Shown here: positions 13,141 to 24,974 of the stretch, one piece after another
How positions within the stretch are numbered: position 1 is the first letter of the stretch
Layout of the letters: each line of letters opens with the position of its first letter
Assembly: GCA_037893245.1 (NCBI GenBank)
Contig: JBAIAA010000025.1
Coordinates: forward strand, 1,116,001-1,180,000
Direction: 5' to 3'
Length of the DNA: 64,000 bases
Origin: Crossaster papposus
Taxonomy: Eukaryota > Echinodermata > Asteroidea > Velatida > Solasteridae
Position numbers and translations under genes: made by a program
Notes under the pieces: model-generated
The model's database searches: none
Told to the model about the DNA's origin: nothing
What the model saw: the letters and a program-made list of their open reading frames with translations, nothing else

Positions 13141-15286
13141 CGAAACAGCTCTGTGTTTGTCCACAAACACATGTCTAGTTTTTTTTTTTTCTCCTTCAGA
13201 CTCTTCTCCATAGGGTTTGTACACGTTTTTTGTTCTGGCATAGCACTTTGGCACTTTGGTAAATCCGATCGACTTGAGACTTGGCATACACTTAGACCAC
13301 CACCCACAGATGATCCTAGAAGAAATTTGTCACGATTACGTCATTCGTGGTCACGTGACGTCACGTTAAAGGTATAGTTTTTTCCCATAGGATTTGTACA
13401 CGTTTTTATTCAGAATATTAAATTTGACACTTCTGTACATCCAATTGACTTGAGACTTAGCACAGACCTCGAACACCATCCCCAGTAGGGCCAAGAAGAA
13501 AATCGTCATGATGACGTCATCAGGGGTCATGTGACATCACATTAACGGTTCAGTTTTTAAGACCCTCTATCTCTAGAAATACAGGTCCGATTGTGGTCAA
13601 ACTTGGTATTCATGTATTCCAGGATGAGTTATATACGAAATTAGGATGACGTAATTATGACGTCATTGTTGGTCATGTGACATCACATTAAAGGTGCAGT
13701 TTTTGGGACCCTTTATCTCTGAAAGTACATGTCCGATTGGGGTCAAACTTGGTATTAATGTATTCCAGAATGAGTTATAGACGAAAATTAAGATGACATT
13801 ATGATGACGTCATCGGGTGTCATGTGACGTCACATTAAAGGTGCAGTTTTTGATGATGTCGTGATGACGTCACCGTGTGATTTGTATATAAAATGTTGTG
13901 TTTTGTGACCTTTAAGCCATAATTATGGTGGCCTTGGAGGGACTACACAGAGTGTGAATATTGACATCAATATTTGCAACAAATGTTACGACTTTTCCCA
14001 AAGTCGCGAATATTGACGTCAATATTGACGTCAAATGTTATGACTTTCCCCCAAAAGTTGCTAATATTGACGTCAATATTGACGTCAAATTTCACGACTT
14101 TCTCCAAAGTAGCGAATATTGACATCAATATTGACACCAATATTGACATCAATATTGACGTCAATATTGACGTCAATATTGACGTCAAATTTTAAGAGTT
14201 TCTCCGAAAGTCGCGAATATTGACGTCAAATTTGACGTCGATATTCGCAACAAATTTTACGACTTGCTCCCAAAGTCTTGAATATCGTCGTAAATATTGA
14301 CGTCAAATTGTATAACTTTCCCCAAAAGTTGCGAATATTGACGTCAATATTGACGTCAAATTTCACGACTTTCCCCAAGGTCGCGAACATTGACATCAAT
14401 ATTGACACCAATATTGACATCAATATTGATGTCAAATTTTAAGAGTTTCTCCGAAAGTCGCGAATATTTACGTCAAATTTGACGTCGATATTCGCAACAA
14501 ATTTTACGACTTGCTCCCCAAGTCTTGAATATCGTCGTAAATATTGACGTCAAATTTTATAACTTTCCCCAAAAGTTGCGAATATTGACGTCAATATTGA
14601 CGTCAAATTTCACGACTTTCCCCAAGGTCGCGAACATTGACATCAATATTGACACCAATATTGACATCAATATTGATGTCAAATTTTAAGAGTTTCTCCG
14701 AAAGTCGCGAATATTTACGTCAAATTTGACGTCGATATTCGCAACAAATTTTACGACTTGCTCCCAAAGTCTTGAATATCGTCGTAAATATTGACGTCAA
14801 ATTTCACGACTTTCCCCAAGGTCGCGAACATTGACATCAATATTGACGTCAAATTTCAATAGTTTCCCAACAAGTTGCAAATATTGACGTCAAATTTGAC
14901 GACGATATTCGCGACTTTCCCCAAAGTCGCGAATATTGACGTCAATATTGACGTCAATTTTCAAGAGTTTCCCAAAAAGTCGGGAGTATTGACGTCAAAT
15001 TTGACGTCGATATTCGCAACAAATTTCACGACTTGCCTCAAAAATCTTGAATATCTACGTAAATATTGACATCCAATTTCACGACCGGTCATACATTTTG
15101 ACCTGATTTTTTTTCCAGCAAGCTAGGTTTTTGTTGTCGGTTATTATGCGCTCGCGCAGAATAATTGGGCGTTTGTACTTGCAAACATCATGCGACCCCA
15201 TGCACTGGTACTTATGCACGATGAACATTGCAGGATTTTGGTTGATTTAAATCGTTTCTCGCAGTGTGCATATATAGTATTACTTT
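13141..15286. repeat. 2.1-kb duplicated block, copy 1 (includes 12-bp satellite block 2)
   Basis: Nearly identical to 19447-21583 (offset about 6297 bp). Ordinary satellite at 13141-13940 is followed by the AATATTGACGTC array (about 13948-15080), then a short unique tail around 15080-15286. Similarity ends at 'gtgcatatatagtatt', after which this copy continues into satellite and the other copy into the 2366-type sequence. Confidence 0.88.
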
Positions 15287-17591
15287 CGTAAATTTGATCG
15301 ACTTCAGACTTAGCGCATACCTCGACCACCATCCCCAGGAAGGCCAAGGGAAAAATCGTAATAATGACGTCATCGTGGGTCATGTGACGTCACATTAAAG
15401 GTTCAGTTTTAAGGACCCTCTATCTCTAGAAGTACATGTCCGATTGGGGTCAAACTTGGTATGCAAGTATTCCAGGATGTGTTACAGACGAAAATTAAGA
15501 TGACATCATGATGACATCATCGGGTATCATGTGACGTCACATTAAAGGTTCAATTTTCCCCATAGGATTTGTACACGTTTTTTTCAACCAATTTATCTTT
15601 GGCACTAAATTCGATCGACTTTAGACTTGGCACACACTTAGACCACCACACAAATATTGAAAGGCATTTTAGACATGCGAAACAGCTCTGTGTTTGTCCA
15701 CAAACACATTTCTAGTTTTTTTTTTTTTTTTTTTTTTTAGCTGTTTTGGCAACTCAGCCGAAACAGCTATTGTAATCGTTAAGATTTTTTTTTTTCTTTT
15801 TTTTTTTTTTTCTTTTTCTTCTTTAGACTCCTCTCCATAGGGTTTGTACACGTTTTTTGTTCGGACAATACACTTTGGCACTTTGTTAAATCCGATCGAC
15901 TTCAGACTTGGCCTACGTGTAGACCACCACCCACAGATGATCCTAGAAGAAATTCGTCGCGATTACGTCATTCGTGGTCACGTGACGTCACGTTAAAGGT
16001 GTAATTTTTCCCCATAGGATTTGTACACGTTTTTCTTTAAAATATTGAATTTGACACTTCTGTAAATTCGATCGACTTGAGACTTAGCACAGACCTCGAC
16101 CACCATCCTTAGGAGGGCCAAGAAAAAAATTATCAAGATGACGTCATCGCGGGTCATGTGACGTCACATTAAAGGTGTATTTTTTTAAGATCTTCTAACT
16201 CTGAAAGTACAAGTCCGGTTGGGGTCAAACTTGGTTTGCAAGTATTCGAGGATGTGTTATAGACGAAAATTAAGATGACGTAATTATGACATCATCGGGT
16301 GTCATGTGACGTCACATTAAAGATTCAATTTTCTCCATAGGTTTTGTACACATTTTTCTTCAAAATATTGAATTGTACACTTCTGTAAATTCGATCGACT
16401 TGAGACTTAGCACAGACCTCGACCACCATCCTTAGGAGGGTTTGCAAGTATTCGAGGATGTGTTATAGACGAAAATAAAGATGACGTCATGATGACATCG
16501 CCGGGTGTCATGTTACATCACATTAAAGGTACAGTTTTTCCCATAGGATTTGTACACGCTTTTGTTCAACCAATATATCTTTGGCACTTTGGTAAATCCG
16601 ATCGACTTTAGACTTGGCACACACTTAGACCACCACACACACATAATGAAAGACATTTTAGACATCCGAAACAGCTCTGTGTTTGTCCACAAACACATGT
16701 CTAGTTAGCTGTTTCGGTTTTTCACCGAAACAGCTATTGTAATCGTTAAGATTTTTTTTTTTCTTTATTTTTTTTTTTATTTTTTTTTTTCTCCTTCAGA
16801 CTCTTCTCCATAGGGTTTGTACACGTTTTTTGTTCGGACAATACACTTTGACACTTTGGTAAATCCGATCAACTTGAGACTTGGCTTAGACTTAGACCAC
16901 CACCCACAGATGATCCTAGAAGAAATTTGTCACGATTACGTCATTCGTGGTCACGTGACGTCACGTTAAAGGTGCAATTTTTTCCCATAGGATTTGTACA
17001 CGTTTTTCTTCAGAATATTGAATTTGACACTTCGGTAAATCCGATCGACTTGAGACTTAGGACACACCTCGACCACCATCCCCAGGGGGGCCAGAAGAAA
17101 AATCGTCGTGATGACGTCATCGTGGGTCATTTGACATCACATTAAAGGTGCAGTTTTTAAGACCCTCTATCTCTGGAAGTAAAGGTCTGATTGGGGTCAA
17201 ACTTGGTATGCAAGTATTCCAGGATGTGTTATAGACGAAAATTAAGATGACGTCATGACGACGTCATCATGGGCCATGTGACGTCACATTAAAGGTTCAG
17301 TTTTTCCCATAGGATTTGTACACGTTTTTTGCAACCAAGATATATTTGGCACTTTGGTAAATTCGATCGACTTCAGATTTGGTACACACATAGACCAACA
17401 CTCACATATTGAAAGTCATTTTAGACAAGCGAAACAGCTCTGTGTTTGTCCACAAACACATTTCTAGTTTTTTTTTTAGCTGTTTCGGCAACTCAGCCGA
17501 AACAGCTATTGTAATCGTTAAGATTTTTTTTTTTCTTTTTTTTTTTAGCTGTTTCGGTTTTCCACCGAAACAGCTTTTGTTTTCGTTAAAG

Positions 17592-17622
<31 letters not shown>

Positions 17623-19446
17623 TTCCACTTTCAGTGTTTTTACCCATAGGATTTACACACGTTTGTTCTGCCAATACACTTTGGCACTTTGCTCAATCCA
17701 ATCGACTTGAGACTTGGTATACACTTAGACCTCCACCCACAGATGGTCCTAGAAGAAATTTGGCTCGATTGCGTCATTCAAGGTCACGTGACGTCACGTT
17801 AAAGGTTTAATTTTCCCCATAGGTTTTGTACACGTTTTTCTTCAGACTATTGACTTTGGCACTTCGGTAAATCCGACCGACTTGAAACTTGGCATACACT
17901 TAGAATACCACCCCCAGATGTTTCTGAAATAAATATGGCACGATTGCGTCATTCAAGGTCACGTGACGTGAAGTTAAAGGTGCATTTTTTTTCCCCATAG
18001 GGTTTGTACACGTTTTTCTTTAGACTATTGACTTTGACACTTTCGTGAATTTTATCGACTTCAGACTTAGCACATAACTCGACCACCATCACCAGGAGGG
18101 CCAAGGGAAAAATCGTAATAATGACGTCATCGTGGGTCATGTGACGTCACATTAAAGGTTTAGTTTTAAGGACCCTCTATCTCTAGAAGTACATGTCCGA
18201 TTGGGGTCAAACTTGGTATGCAAGTATTCCAGGATGTGTTACAGACGAAAATTAAGATGACATCATGATGACATCATCGGGTATCATGTGACGTCACATT
18301 AAAGGTTCAATTTTTCTCCATAGGATTTGTACATGTTTTTTTCAACTAATTTATCTTTTGCACTTGTGTAAATCCAATCGACTTCAGACTTGGCACACAC
18401 ATAGACCTATAGCACACATATTGAAAGTAACGTTAGACAGTCGAAACAGCTCTGTGTTTGTCCACAAACACATGTCTAGTTTTTTCTTTTTTTTCTTTTT
18501 CTCCTTCAGACTCTTCTCCATAGGGTTTGTACACGTTTTTTGTTCTGGCATAGCACTTTGGCACTTTGGTAAATCCGATCGACTTGAGACTTGGCATACA
18601 CTTAGACCACCACCCACAGATGATCCTAGAAGAAATTTGTCACGATTACGTCATTCGTGGTCACGTGACGTCACGTTAAAGGTGCAATTTTTTCCCATAG
18701 GATTTGTACACGTTTTTATTCAGAATATTAAATTTGACACTTCTGTAAATCCAATTGACTTGAGACTTAGCACAGACCTCGAACACCATCCCCAGTAGGG
18801 CCAAGAGGAAAATCGTCATGATTACGTCATCGGGGGTCATGTGACGTCACGTTAAAGGTGCAGTTTTTAGGACCCTCTATCTCTGGAAGTACATGTCTGA
18901 TTGGGGTCAAATTTGGTTTGCAAGTATTCGAGGATGTGTTATAGACAAAAAATAGGATGACGTAATTATGACATCATCGGGTGTCATGTGACGTCACATT
19001 AAAGGTTCAATTTTCTCCATAGGTTTTGTACACGTTTTTCTTCAGACTATTGAATTTGACAATTTGGTAAATCCGATCGACTTCGGACTTGGCACACACC
19101 TCGACCACCATACCCAGGAGGGCCAAGGGGGAAATCGTCAGGATGACGTCATCGTGGGTCATATGACGTCACATTAAAGGGGCAGATTTTAGGACCCTCT
19201 ATCTCTGGAAGTACATGTCTGATTGGGGCCAAACTTGGTATGCAAGTATTCCAGAATGTGTAATAGACGAAAATTAAGATGACATCATGATGACATCATC
19301 GGGTGTCATGTGACGTCACTTTAAAGGTGCAGTTTTTCCCATAGGATTTGTACACGTATTTTTCAACTTATATATCTTGGGAAAATTGACAAATCCAATC
19401 GATTTTAGACTTGGCACACACATAATGAAAGTTATCTTAGACATCC
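15287..19446. repeat. TGACGTCA satellite array with poly-T/hairpin cassettes
   Basis: Continuation of the two-type satellite. It holds four of the seven hairpins (15739, 16707, 17478, 17547), poly-T tracts up to about 20 bases, and several copies of the 20-mer TGTGTTTGTCCACAAACACA. No coding sequence is supported. Confidence 0.8.
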
Positions 19447-21583
19447 GAAACAGCTCTGTGTTTGTCCACAAACACATGTCTAGTTTTCTCCTTCAGACTC
19501 TTCTCCATAGGGTTTGTACACGTTTTTTGTTCTGGCATAGCACTTTGGCACTTTGGTAAATCCGATCGACTTGAGACTTGGCATACACTTAGGCCACCAC
19601 CCACAGATGATCCTAGAAGAAATTTGTCACGATTACGTCATTCGTGGTCACGTGACGTCACGTTAAAAGTATAGTTTTTTCCCATAGGATTTGTACACGT
19701 TTTTATTCAGAATATTAAATTTGACACTTCTGTACATCCAATTGACTTGAGACTTAGCACAGACCTCGAACACCATCCCCAGTAGGGCCAAGAAGAAAAT
19801 CGTCATGATGACGTCATCAGGGGTCATGTGACATCACATTAACGGTTCAGTTTTTAAGACCCTCTATCTCTAGAAATACAGGTCCGATTGTGGTCAAACT
19901 TGGTATTCATGTATTCCAGGATGAGTTATATACGAAATTAGGATGACGTAATTATGACGTCATTGTTGGTCATGTGACATCACATTAAAGGTGTAGTTTT
20001 TGGGACCCTTTATCTCTGAAAGTACATGTCCGATTGGGGTCAAACTTGGTATTAATGTATTCCAGAATGAGTTATAGACGAAAATTAAGATGACATTATG
20101 ATGACGTCATCGGGTGTCATGTGACGTCACATTAAAGGTGCAGTTTTTGATGATGTCGTGATGACGTCACCGTGTGATTTGTATATAAAATGTTGTGTTT
20201 TGTGACCTTTAAGCCATAATTATGGTGGCCTTGGAGGGACTACACAGAGTGTGAATATTGACATCAATATTTGCAACAAATGTTACGACTTTTCCCAAAG
20301 TCGCGAATATTGACGTCAATATTGACGTCAAATGTTATGACTTTCCCCCAAAAGTTGCTAATATTGACGTCAATATTGACGTCAAATTTCACGACTTTCT
20401 CCAAAGTAGCGAATATTGACATCAATATTGACACCAATATTGACATCAATATTGACGTCAATATTGACGTCAATATTGACGTCAAATTTTAAGAGTTTCT
20501 CCGAAAGTCGCGAATATTGACGTCAAATTTGACGTCGATATTCGCAACAAATTTTACGACTTGCTCCCAAAGTCTTGAATATCGTCGTAAATATTGACGT
20601 CAAATTGTATAACTTTCCCCAAAAGTTGCGAATATTGACGTCAATATTGACGTCAAATTTCACGACTTTCCCCAAGGTCGCGAACATTGACATCAATATT
20701 GACACCAATATTGACATCAATATTGATGTCAAATTTTAAGAGTTTCTCCGAAAGTCGCGAATATTTACGTCAAATTTGACGTCGATATTCGCAACAAATT
20801 TTACGACTTGCTCCCCAAGTCTTGAATATCGTCGTAAATATTGACGTCAAATTTTATAACTTTCCCCAAAAGTTGCGAATATTGACGTCAATATTGACGT
20901 CAAATTTCACGACTTTCCCCAAGGTCGCGAACATTGACATCAATATTGACACCAATATTGACATCAATATTGATGTCAAATTTTAAGAGTTTCTCCGAAA
21001 GTCGCGAATATTTACGTCAAATTTGACGTCGATATTCGCAACAAATTTTACGACTTGCTCCCAAAGTCTTGAATATCGTCGTAAATATTGACGTCAAATT
21101 TCACGACTTTCCCCAAGGTCGCGAACATTGACATCAATATTGACGTCAAATTTCAATAGTTTCCCAACAAGTTGCAAATATTGACGTCAAATTTGACGAC
21201 GATATTCGCGACTTTCCCCAAAGTCGCGAATATTGACGTCAATATTGACGTCAATTTTTAAGAGTTTCCCAAAAAGTCGGGAGTATTGACGTCAAATTTG
21301 ACGTCGATATTCGCAACAAATTTCACGACTTGCCTCAAAAATCTTGAATATCTACGTAAATATTGACATCCAATTTCACGACCGGTCATACATTTTGACC
21401 TGATTTTTTTTCCAGCAAGCTAGGTTTTTGTTGTCGGTTATTATGCGCTCGCGCAGAATAATTGGGCGTTTGTACTTGCAAACATCATGCGACCGCATGC
21501 ACTGGTACTTATGCACGATGAACATTGCAGGATTTTGGTTGATTTAAATCGTTTCTCGCAGTGTGCATATATAGTATTCCTAA
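19447..21583. repeat. 2.1-kb duplicated block, copy 2 (includes 12-bp satellite block 3)
   Basis: Second copy of 13141-15286. The AATATTGACGTC array spans about 20245-21375. Differences are rare substitutions and poly-T length. At its right end it continues into sequence paralogous to 2580-3700, so the original order is better preserved here than in copy 1. Confidence 0.88.
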
Positions 21584-22426
21584 CTTAAGGTTCATCTGTG
21601 AACAAATTTAAAAGAAGCTAATTTCAACTGATTTGGGTAAGTATGGGTATGGACAACTACCAACAAAAAGGAAGGGGGGATAGGGGTTAGTGATTTTTTG
21701 TATTAGAGGTCAAAGGTCATTGACCCCTGCCCAAATCACTAAAAATTATATTTTAGCAACAAAATATGGTATATAGATGATCTTGGTGTCAAAATGCCCA
21801 GAATTACAATAGAAGATGACATCAAATAATTATTGACCCTTGGGACCAAATCCTGACCTCCGAAAATGAGGTCAAAGGTCACAAAACAATTTTATTACTA
21901 AAATGTCATATTTATAGCAACAAAATATAGTATATAGATGATATTGGTGTCAAAATGCACAGGATTATGAAAGAAGATGACATAGAATAACTACTGGCCC
22001 CTTACAGAAAAAGGTCAAAGGTCAAAAATAGACGTATTACTAAAATGTCATCTTAGTAAAATAACCATGAACAAAAACAAATCTAAGTGGCTAATTTCAA
22101 CTTATTGTGGCGGGTATGGGTGTTATTATTTATTCCAAGAGCAAAGAAGGAGGGGAAATTCCCTTTCTGGGGGTCAAAGGTCTTTGACCCTGCATTAAAA
22201 CATTATAAATTGTATCTCAGCAGCAGTATGTTTTTCATAGGTCTAAGGTACAATTTTTCCCATAGGATTTGTACACGTTTTTTTCAACTAATATATCTTT
22301 GGCACTTGTGTAAATCCAATCGAATTCAGACTTGGCACACACATAGACCACCACACACACATATTGAAAGTAACGTTAGACAATCGAAACAGCTCTGTGT
22401 TTGTCCACAAACACATCTCTAGTTCT
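21584..22426. repeat. Paralogue of 2580-3830, ending in a satellite fragment
   Basis: Same sequence as the left-edge region but without the 443-bp transposon of 2914-3356. It ends with one satellite unit carrying the 20-mer near 22398 and then joins abruptly to PLE sequence at about 22427. No gene. Confidence 0.75.
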
Positions 22427-22972
22427 ACTTGCTTTACTTTTCGCTTGTTGGCTGACTGAATTGCTGTTTTGATGTTTGGCATGCAGCTGTACGACAATTT
22501 TACGGTATTCCGGTTCAGTATCTTGTGGAGTATATGTTCCTTGGGGAAGCATCTATCGATGATCTGGAGAAATCTCTTACCAATGTTGGTCCGTACATTT
22601 TGATTGTATGGTGGGTTGTACCACGTCACGTCTCGTTTTCTGGTATTCTTCCTTTTCTTTTCACTCGGTTTGTAAGATAACTGGTACCTGTACCCGCTTT
22701 TCTGTAGAGCCTCTTGGTATATCGGGGCAGCTTTATCAAATGCATCCTTGGATGAAGAGATGTTTGACAGGCGTTTATTGACTCCCTCTGGTATCTGCTT
22801 TATTACGGCGGGTGGATGGTTTGACTGGGCATGCACGTAGAAATTTTTTCTATTTTCTGGGGGGACTCGTTAAACACTCCTAGACCATCATCCCTGTAGA
22901 GTCCTATTTTGTTTCCGTATTTGGGTTCCAGGATCGACAGCATGTATGCGACGACTACCGTCAAGATGGAAA
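22427..22972 (-). pseudogene. Inverted, internally deleted PLE reverse transcriptase fragment
   Basis: Read on the minus strand, this fragment carries the same protein as the plus-strand copy at 23841-24533: RT motif C region GLYRDDGLG, then, after a deletion of about 155 bp near 22842, the segment starting [17 protein letters not shown] and ending NKRKVKQVE. The deletion removes the FLDVTLDL motif. It lies head-to-head with the main PLE copy. Inverted 5'-truncated partner copies are a known habit of Penelope-like elements. Reading continues into the satellite on its C-terminal side, which is accidental. Confidence 0.85.
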
Positions 22973-23052
22973 GAGTGAACTTCAAGTGAACTTGAAGTGA
23001 ACTTGAAGTGAACTTCAGTGAACTTCAGTGAACTTCTTGAAGAGTGAACTTC
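22973..23052. repeat. Short tandem repeat of AGTGAACTTC(AAG)
   Basis: About six imperfect copies of a 10-13-bp unit, 'gtgaacttcaa' or 'gtgaacttgaa', at the junction between the inverted PLE fragment and the left pseudo-LTR. 'GGTGAACTTGG' recurs at the start of the PLE ORF (about 23444), so this may be an expansion of PLE 5' sequence. Confidence 0.75.
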
Positions 23053-23390
23053 AAGAGGAGCGAAATCGTCTCTAAGTGTAGGCACCGAGACAGGTGCGTG
23101 CTAGGGTCAGTGACGTAACGCGCGCAATAAGTTCAATAACGTATAAACGCGGAGCGCAATCAGGGTTCGATACATAACGCGCGCAACGCAAGCCTGATTC
23201 CATACGAAGATGCTACACGGTATTCTATGTCATTCTGCTGATGAGTGCCACACGGTACGAAACAGTCTGTCCAGATATAAATATGCCAAAGTTATTTTAA
23301 CTCGTATCCTGAATTTATTTCATAATTATAGCTCTACAGAGATGTATCGAGCACTTTGGATTGTGATAGATGCCGATTTCATTGGATATA
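23053..23390 (+). repeat. PLE left pseudo-LTR
   Basis: Direct repeat of 24909-25201 plus 26324-26374. The two copies share 'aagaggagcgaaatcgtc' at the start and 'gatttcattggatata' at the end, with only scattered differences. Pseudo-LTRs come from the tandem arrangement of PLE copies. This one contains a hammerhead ribozyme at 23231-23280. Confidence 0.88.
23231..23280 (+). ncRNA. Type I hammerhead ribozyme in PLE pseudo-LTR
   Basis: The conserved core is complete and in order. Stem I 5' strand TCTG (23234-23237); CTGATGA (23238-23244); stem II GTGCC/GGTAC with loop ACAC (23245-23258); GAAA (23259-23262); a short stem III of A-U and C-G closed by loop AGTCT; GTC (23269-23271), with predicted self-cleavage after C23271; and stem I 3' strand CAGA (23272-23275). 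A very short stem III is typical of hammerheads described in Penelope-like elements. Probable role: processing of tandem PLE transcripts. Cleavage activity is inferred. Confidence 0.9.
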
Positions 23391-23437
23391 GCTTCTATTT
23401 TCTATAGGTGAGCACTCTCCTGACATCGCACTTCAAG

Positions 23438-23816
23438 ATGGAAAGGGTGAACTTGGGATATTCGACTAAGAATATCCCAGTAGCATCAAAGACAGCATAC
23501 CTCAAGCGCCTGATCGAAAAAAACGGAACTGTTCATGAAGAGGATTCGGTGGAGGGCATTCTTCTTTTTGCATCCGGAACTGATTCAGGAAAAGGAAGAG
23601 AAGAAGGAAGCGTAAGGATTTAATTCCCAAAAAACACCGCCAAAAATACCAGAGCTGAAAAAAATTAAAAGACAGCATGGTGGGACTTATGCAAAACGTC
23701 GAGTTCGAAAAGAATACCAGCCAGTTCCAACGTAAGTTAAAGGAAGACATAAATGCAGTTAGGAACGATAATACACTAACCATCAAGGCAGATAAGACTG
23801 TAAATTTGACATCACG
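23438..23816 (+). pseudogene. PLE ORF N-terminal region, frameshifted and truncated
   Basis: The start at 23438 opens with MERVNLGYSTKNIPV and continues YLKRLIEK, a typical N-terminus of animal Penelope-like polyproteins. At the A-run near 23518 the frame shifts: the following frame would read TELFMKRIRWRAFFFL, characteristic of the family. Further remnants (ADKT motif near 23790) follow before an internal deletion that removes most of the RT fingers and palm. Non-functional. Confidence 0.8.
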
Positions 23817-23840
23817 ATGGGCAGTTACGACGGAGCAGAG

Positions 23841-24533
23841 TCCTGTGAGCTAGTCGTCGCATACATGCTGTCGATCCTGGAACCCAAATACGGAAACAAA
23901 ATAGGACTCTACAGGGATGATGGTCTAGGAGTGTTCAACGAGTCCCCCCAGAAAATAGAAAAAATCAAGAAGGACATATGCCAAGTATTCCGAAAGAACG
24001 ACTTGAAGGTAACGATAGAGGCCAACAAAGCAACAGTTAATTTCCTGGATGTCACATTAGACCTCCAAACGGGAGGATTCAAGCCATACATGAAGCCAGG
24101 AAATGCGCCCCTCTACGTGCATGCCCAGTCAAACCATCCACCAGCCGTAATAAAGCAGATACCAGAGGGAGTCAATAAACGCCTGTCAAACATCTCTTCA
24201 TCCAAGGATGCATTTGATGAAGCTGCCCCGATATACCAGGAGGCTCTACAGAAAAGCGGGTACAGGTACCAGTTATCTTACAAACCGAGTGAAAAGAAAA
24301 GGAAGAATACCAGAAAACGAGACGTGACGTGGTACAACCCACCATACAATCAAAATGTACGGACCAACATTGGTAAGAGATTTCTCCAGATCATCGATAG
24401 ATGCTTCCCCAAGGAACATATACTCCACAAGATACTGAACCGGAATACGGTAAAATTGTCGTACAGCTGCATGCCAAACATCAAAACAGCAATTCAGTCA
24501 GCCAACAAGCGAAAAGTAAAGCAAGTAGAATAA
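23841..24533 (+). pseudogene. PLE reverse transcriptase, C-terminal part
   Basis: About 230 codons. The recognisable part opens [15 protein letters not shown] and has RT motif C as YRDD in GLYRDDGLG, then [12 protein letters not shown], the thumb-like region with [12 protein letters not shown], and a basic linker ending KVKQVE. These are hallmarks of Penelope-like RTs. The N-terminal RT motifs, including the first catalytic aspartate of motif A, have been deleted, so it cannot be active. An in-frame TAA (24531-24533) separates it from the GIY-YIG domain by four codons; in intact relatives the two form one ORF. Translation of the open frame technically starts at 23817 in sequence unrelated to PLE. 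Confidence 0.88.
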
Positions 24534-24545
24534 ATCAAAGATAAG

Positions 24546-24974
24546 ATGTGCAGCTGCCCCCGCAACACAGAATGCCCACTACACGGAGAGTGCCTAAGTA
24601 AAAACATTATCTACCAGGCCACCGTCGCGAGTGAGAAGGGAAGAATAGAATCGTACGTCGGGCTAACTTCCACAACATTCAAGGCGAGGCTGGCGAACCA
24701 CAAGCAGTCGTTCAGATGCGAGAGCAAGAGAGCACAGACCGAACTGAGCAAACACGTATGGGCCCTAAAGAACGAAGGAAAGAACTTTGAAATCAAATGG
24801 GACATTATCCAAAGAGCACTACCATACTCTAATGTAAACAAAAGATGCAACTTGTGTATAGCAGAGAAATACATAATCATATGCAAGCCCAACCTAGGTA
24901 CACTAAATAAGAGGAGCGAAATCGTCTCTAAGTGTAGGCACCGAGACAGGTGCGTGCTAGGGTCAGTGACGTAA
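24546..24974 (+). CDS. PLE GIY-YIG endonuclease domain
   Basis: 142 codons in the same frame as the RT segment upstream. It starts with the PLE-type cysteine cluster (CSCPRNTECPLHGECL), then the GIY-YIG core with IIYQATV and YVGLT, the arginine-containing helix (FKARLANHKQSF), TELSKHVWALK, and the C-terminal CNLCIAEK with the conserved glutamate. It nicks target DNA for target-primed reverse transcription in intact PLEs. The last 22 codons lie inside the right pseudo-LTR, as expected when the ORF overlaps the LTR start. Domain intact, but it belongs to a broken element. The ATG used here is only the first after the TAA. Confidence 0.85.
   Translation: MCSCPRNTECPLHGECLSKNIIYQATVASEKGRIESYVGLTSTTFKARLANHKQSFRCESKRAQTELSKHVWALKNEGKNFEIKWDIIQRALPYSNVNKRCNLCIAEKYIIICKPNLGTLNKRSEIVSKCRHRDRCVLGSVT

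Noticed and set aside
22288-22436. C-terminal extension of the inverted PLE ORF (ELEMCLWTNTELF...)
   Set aside because: The extension is satellite sequence read in frame past the element end, not PLE protein.
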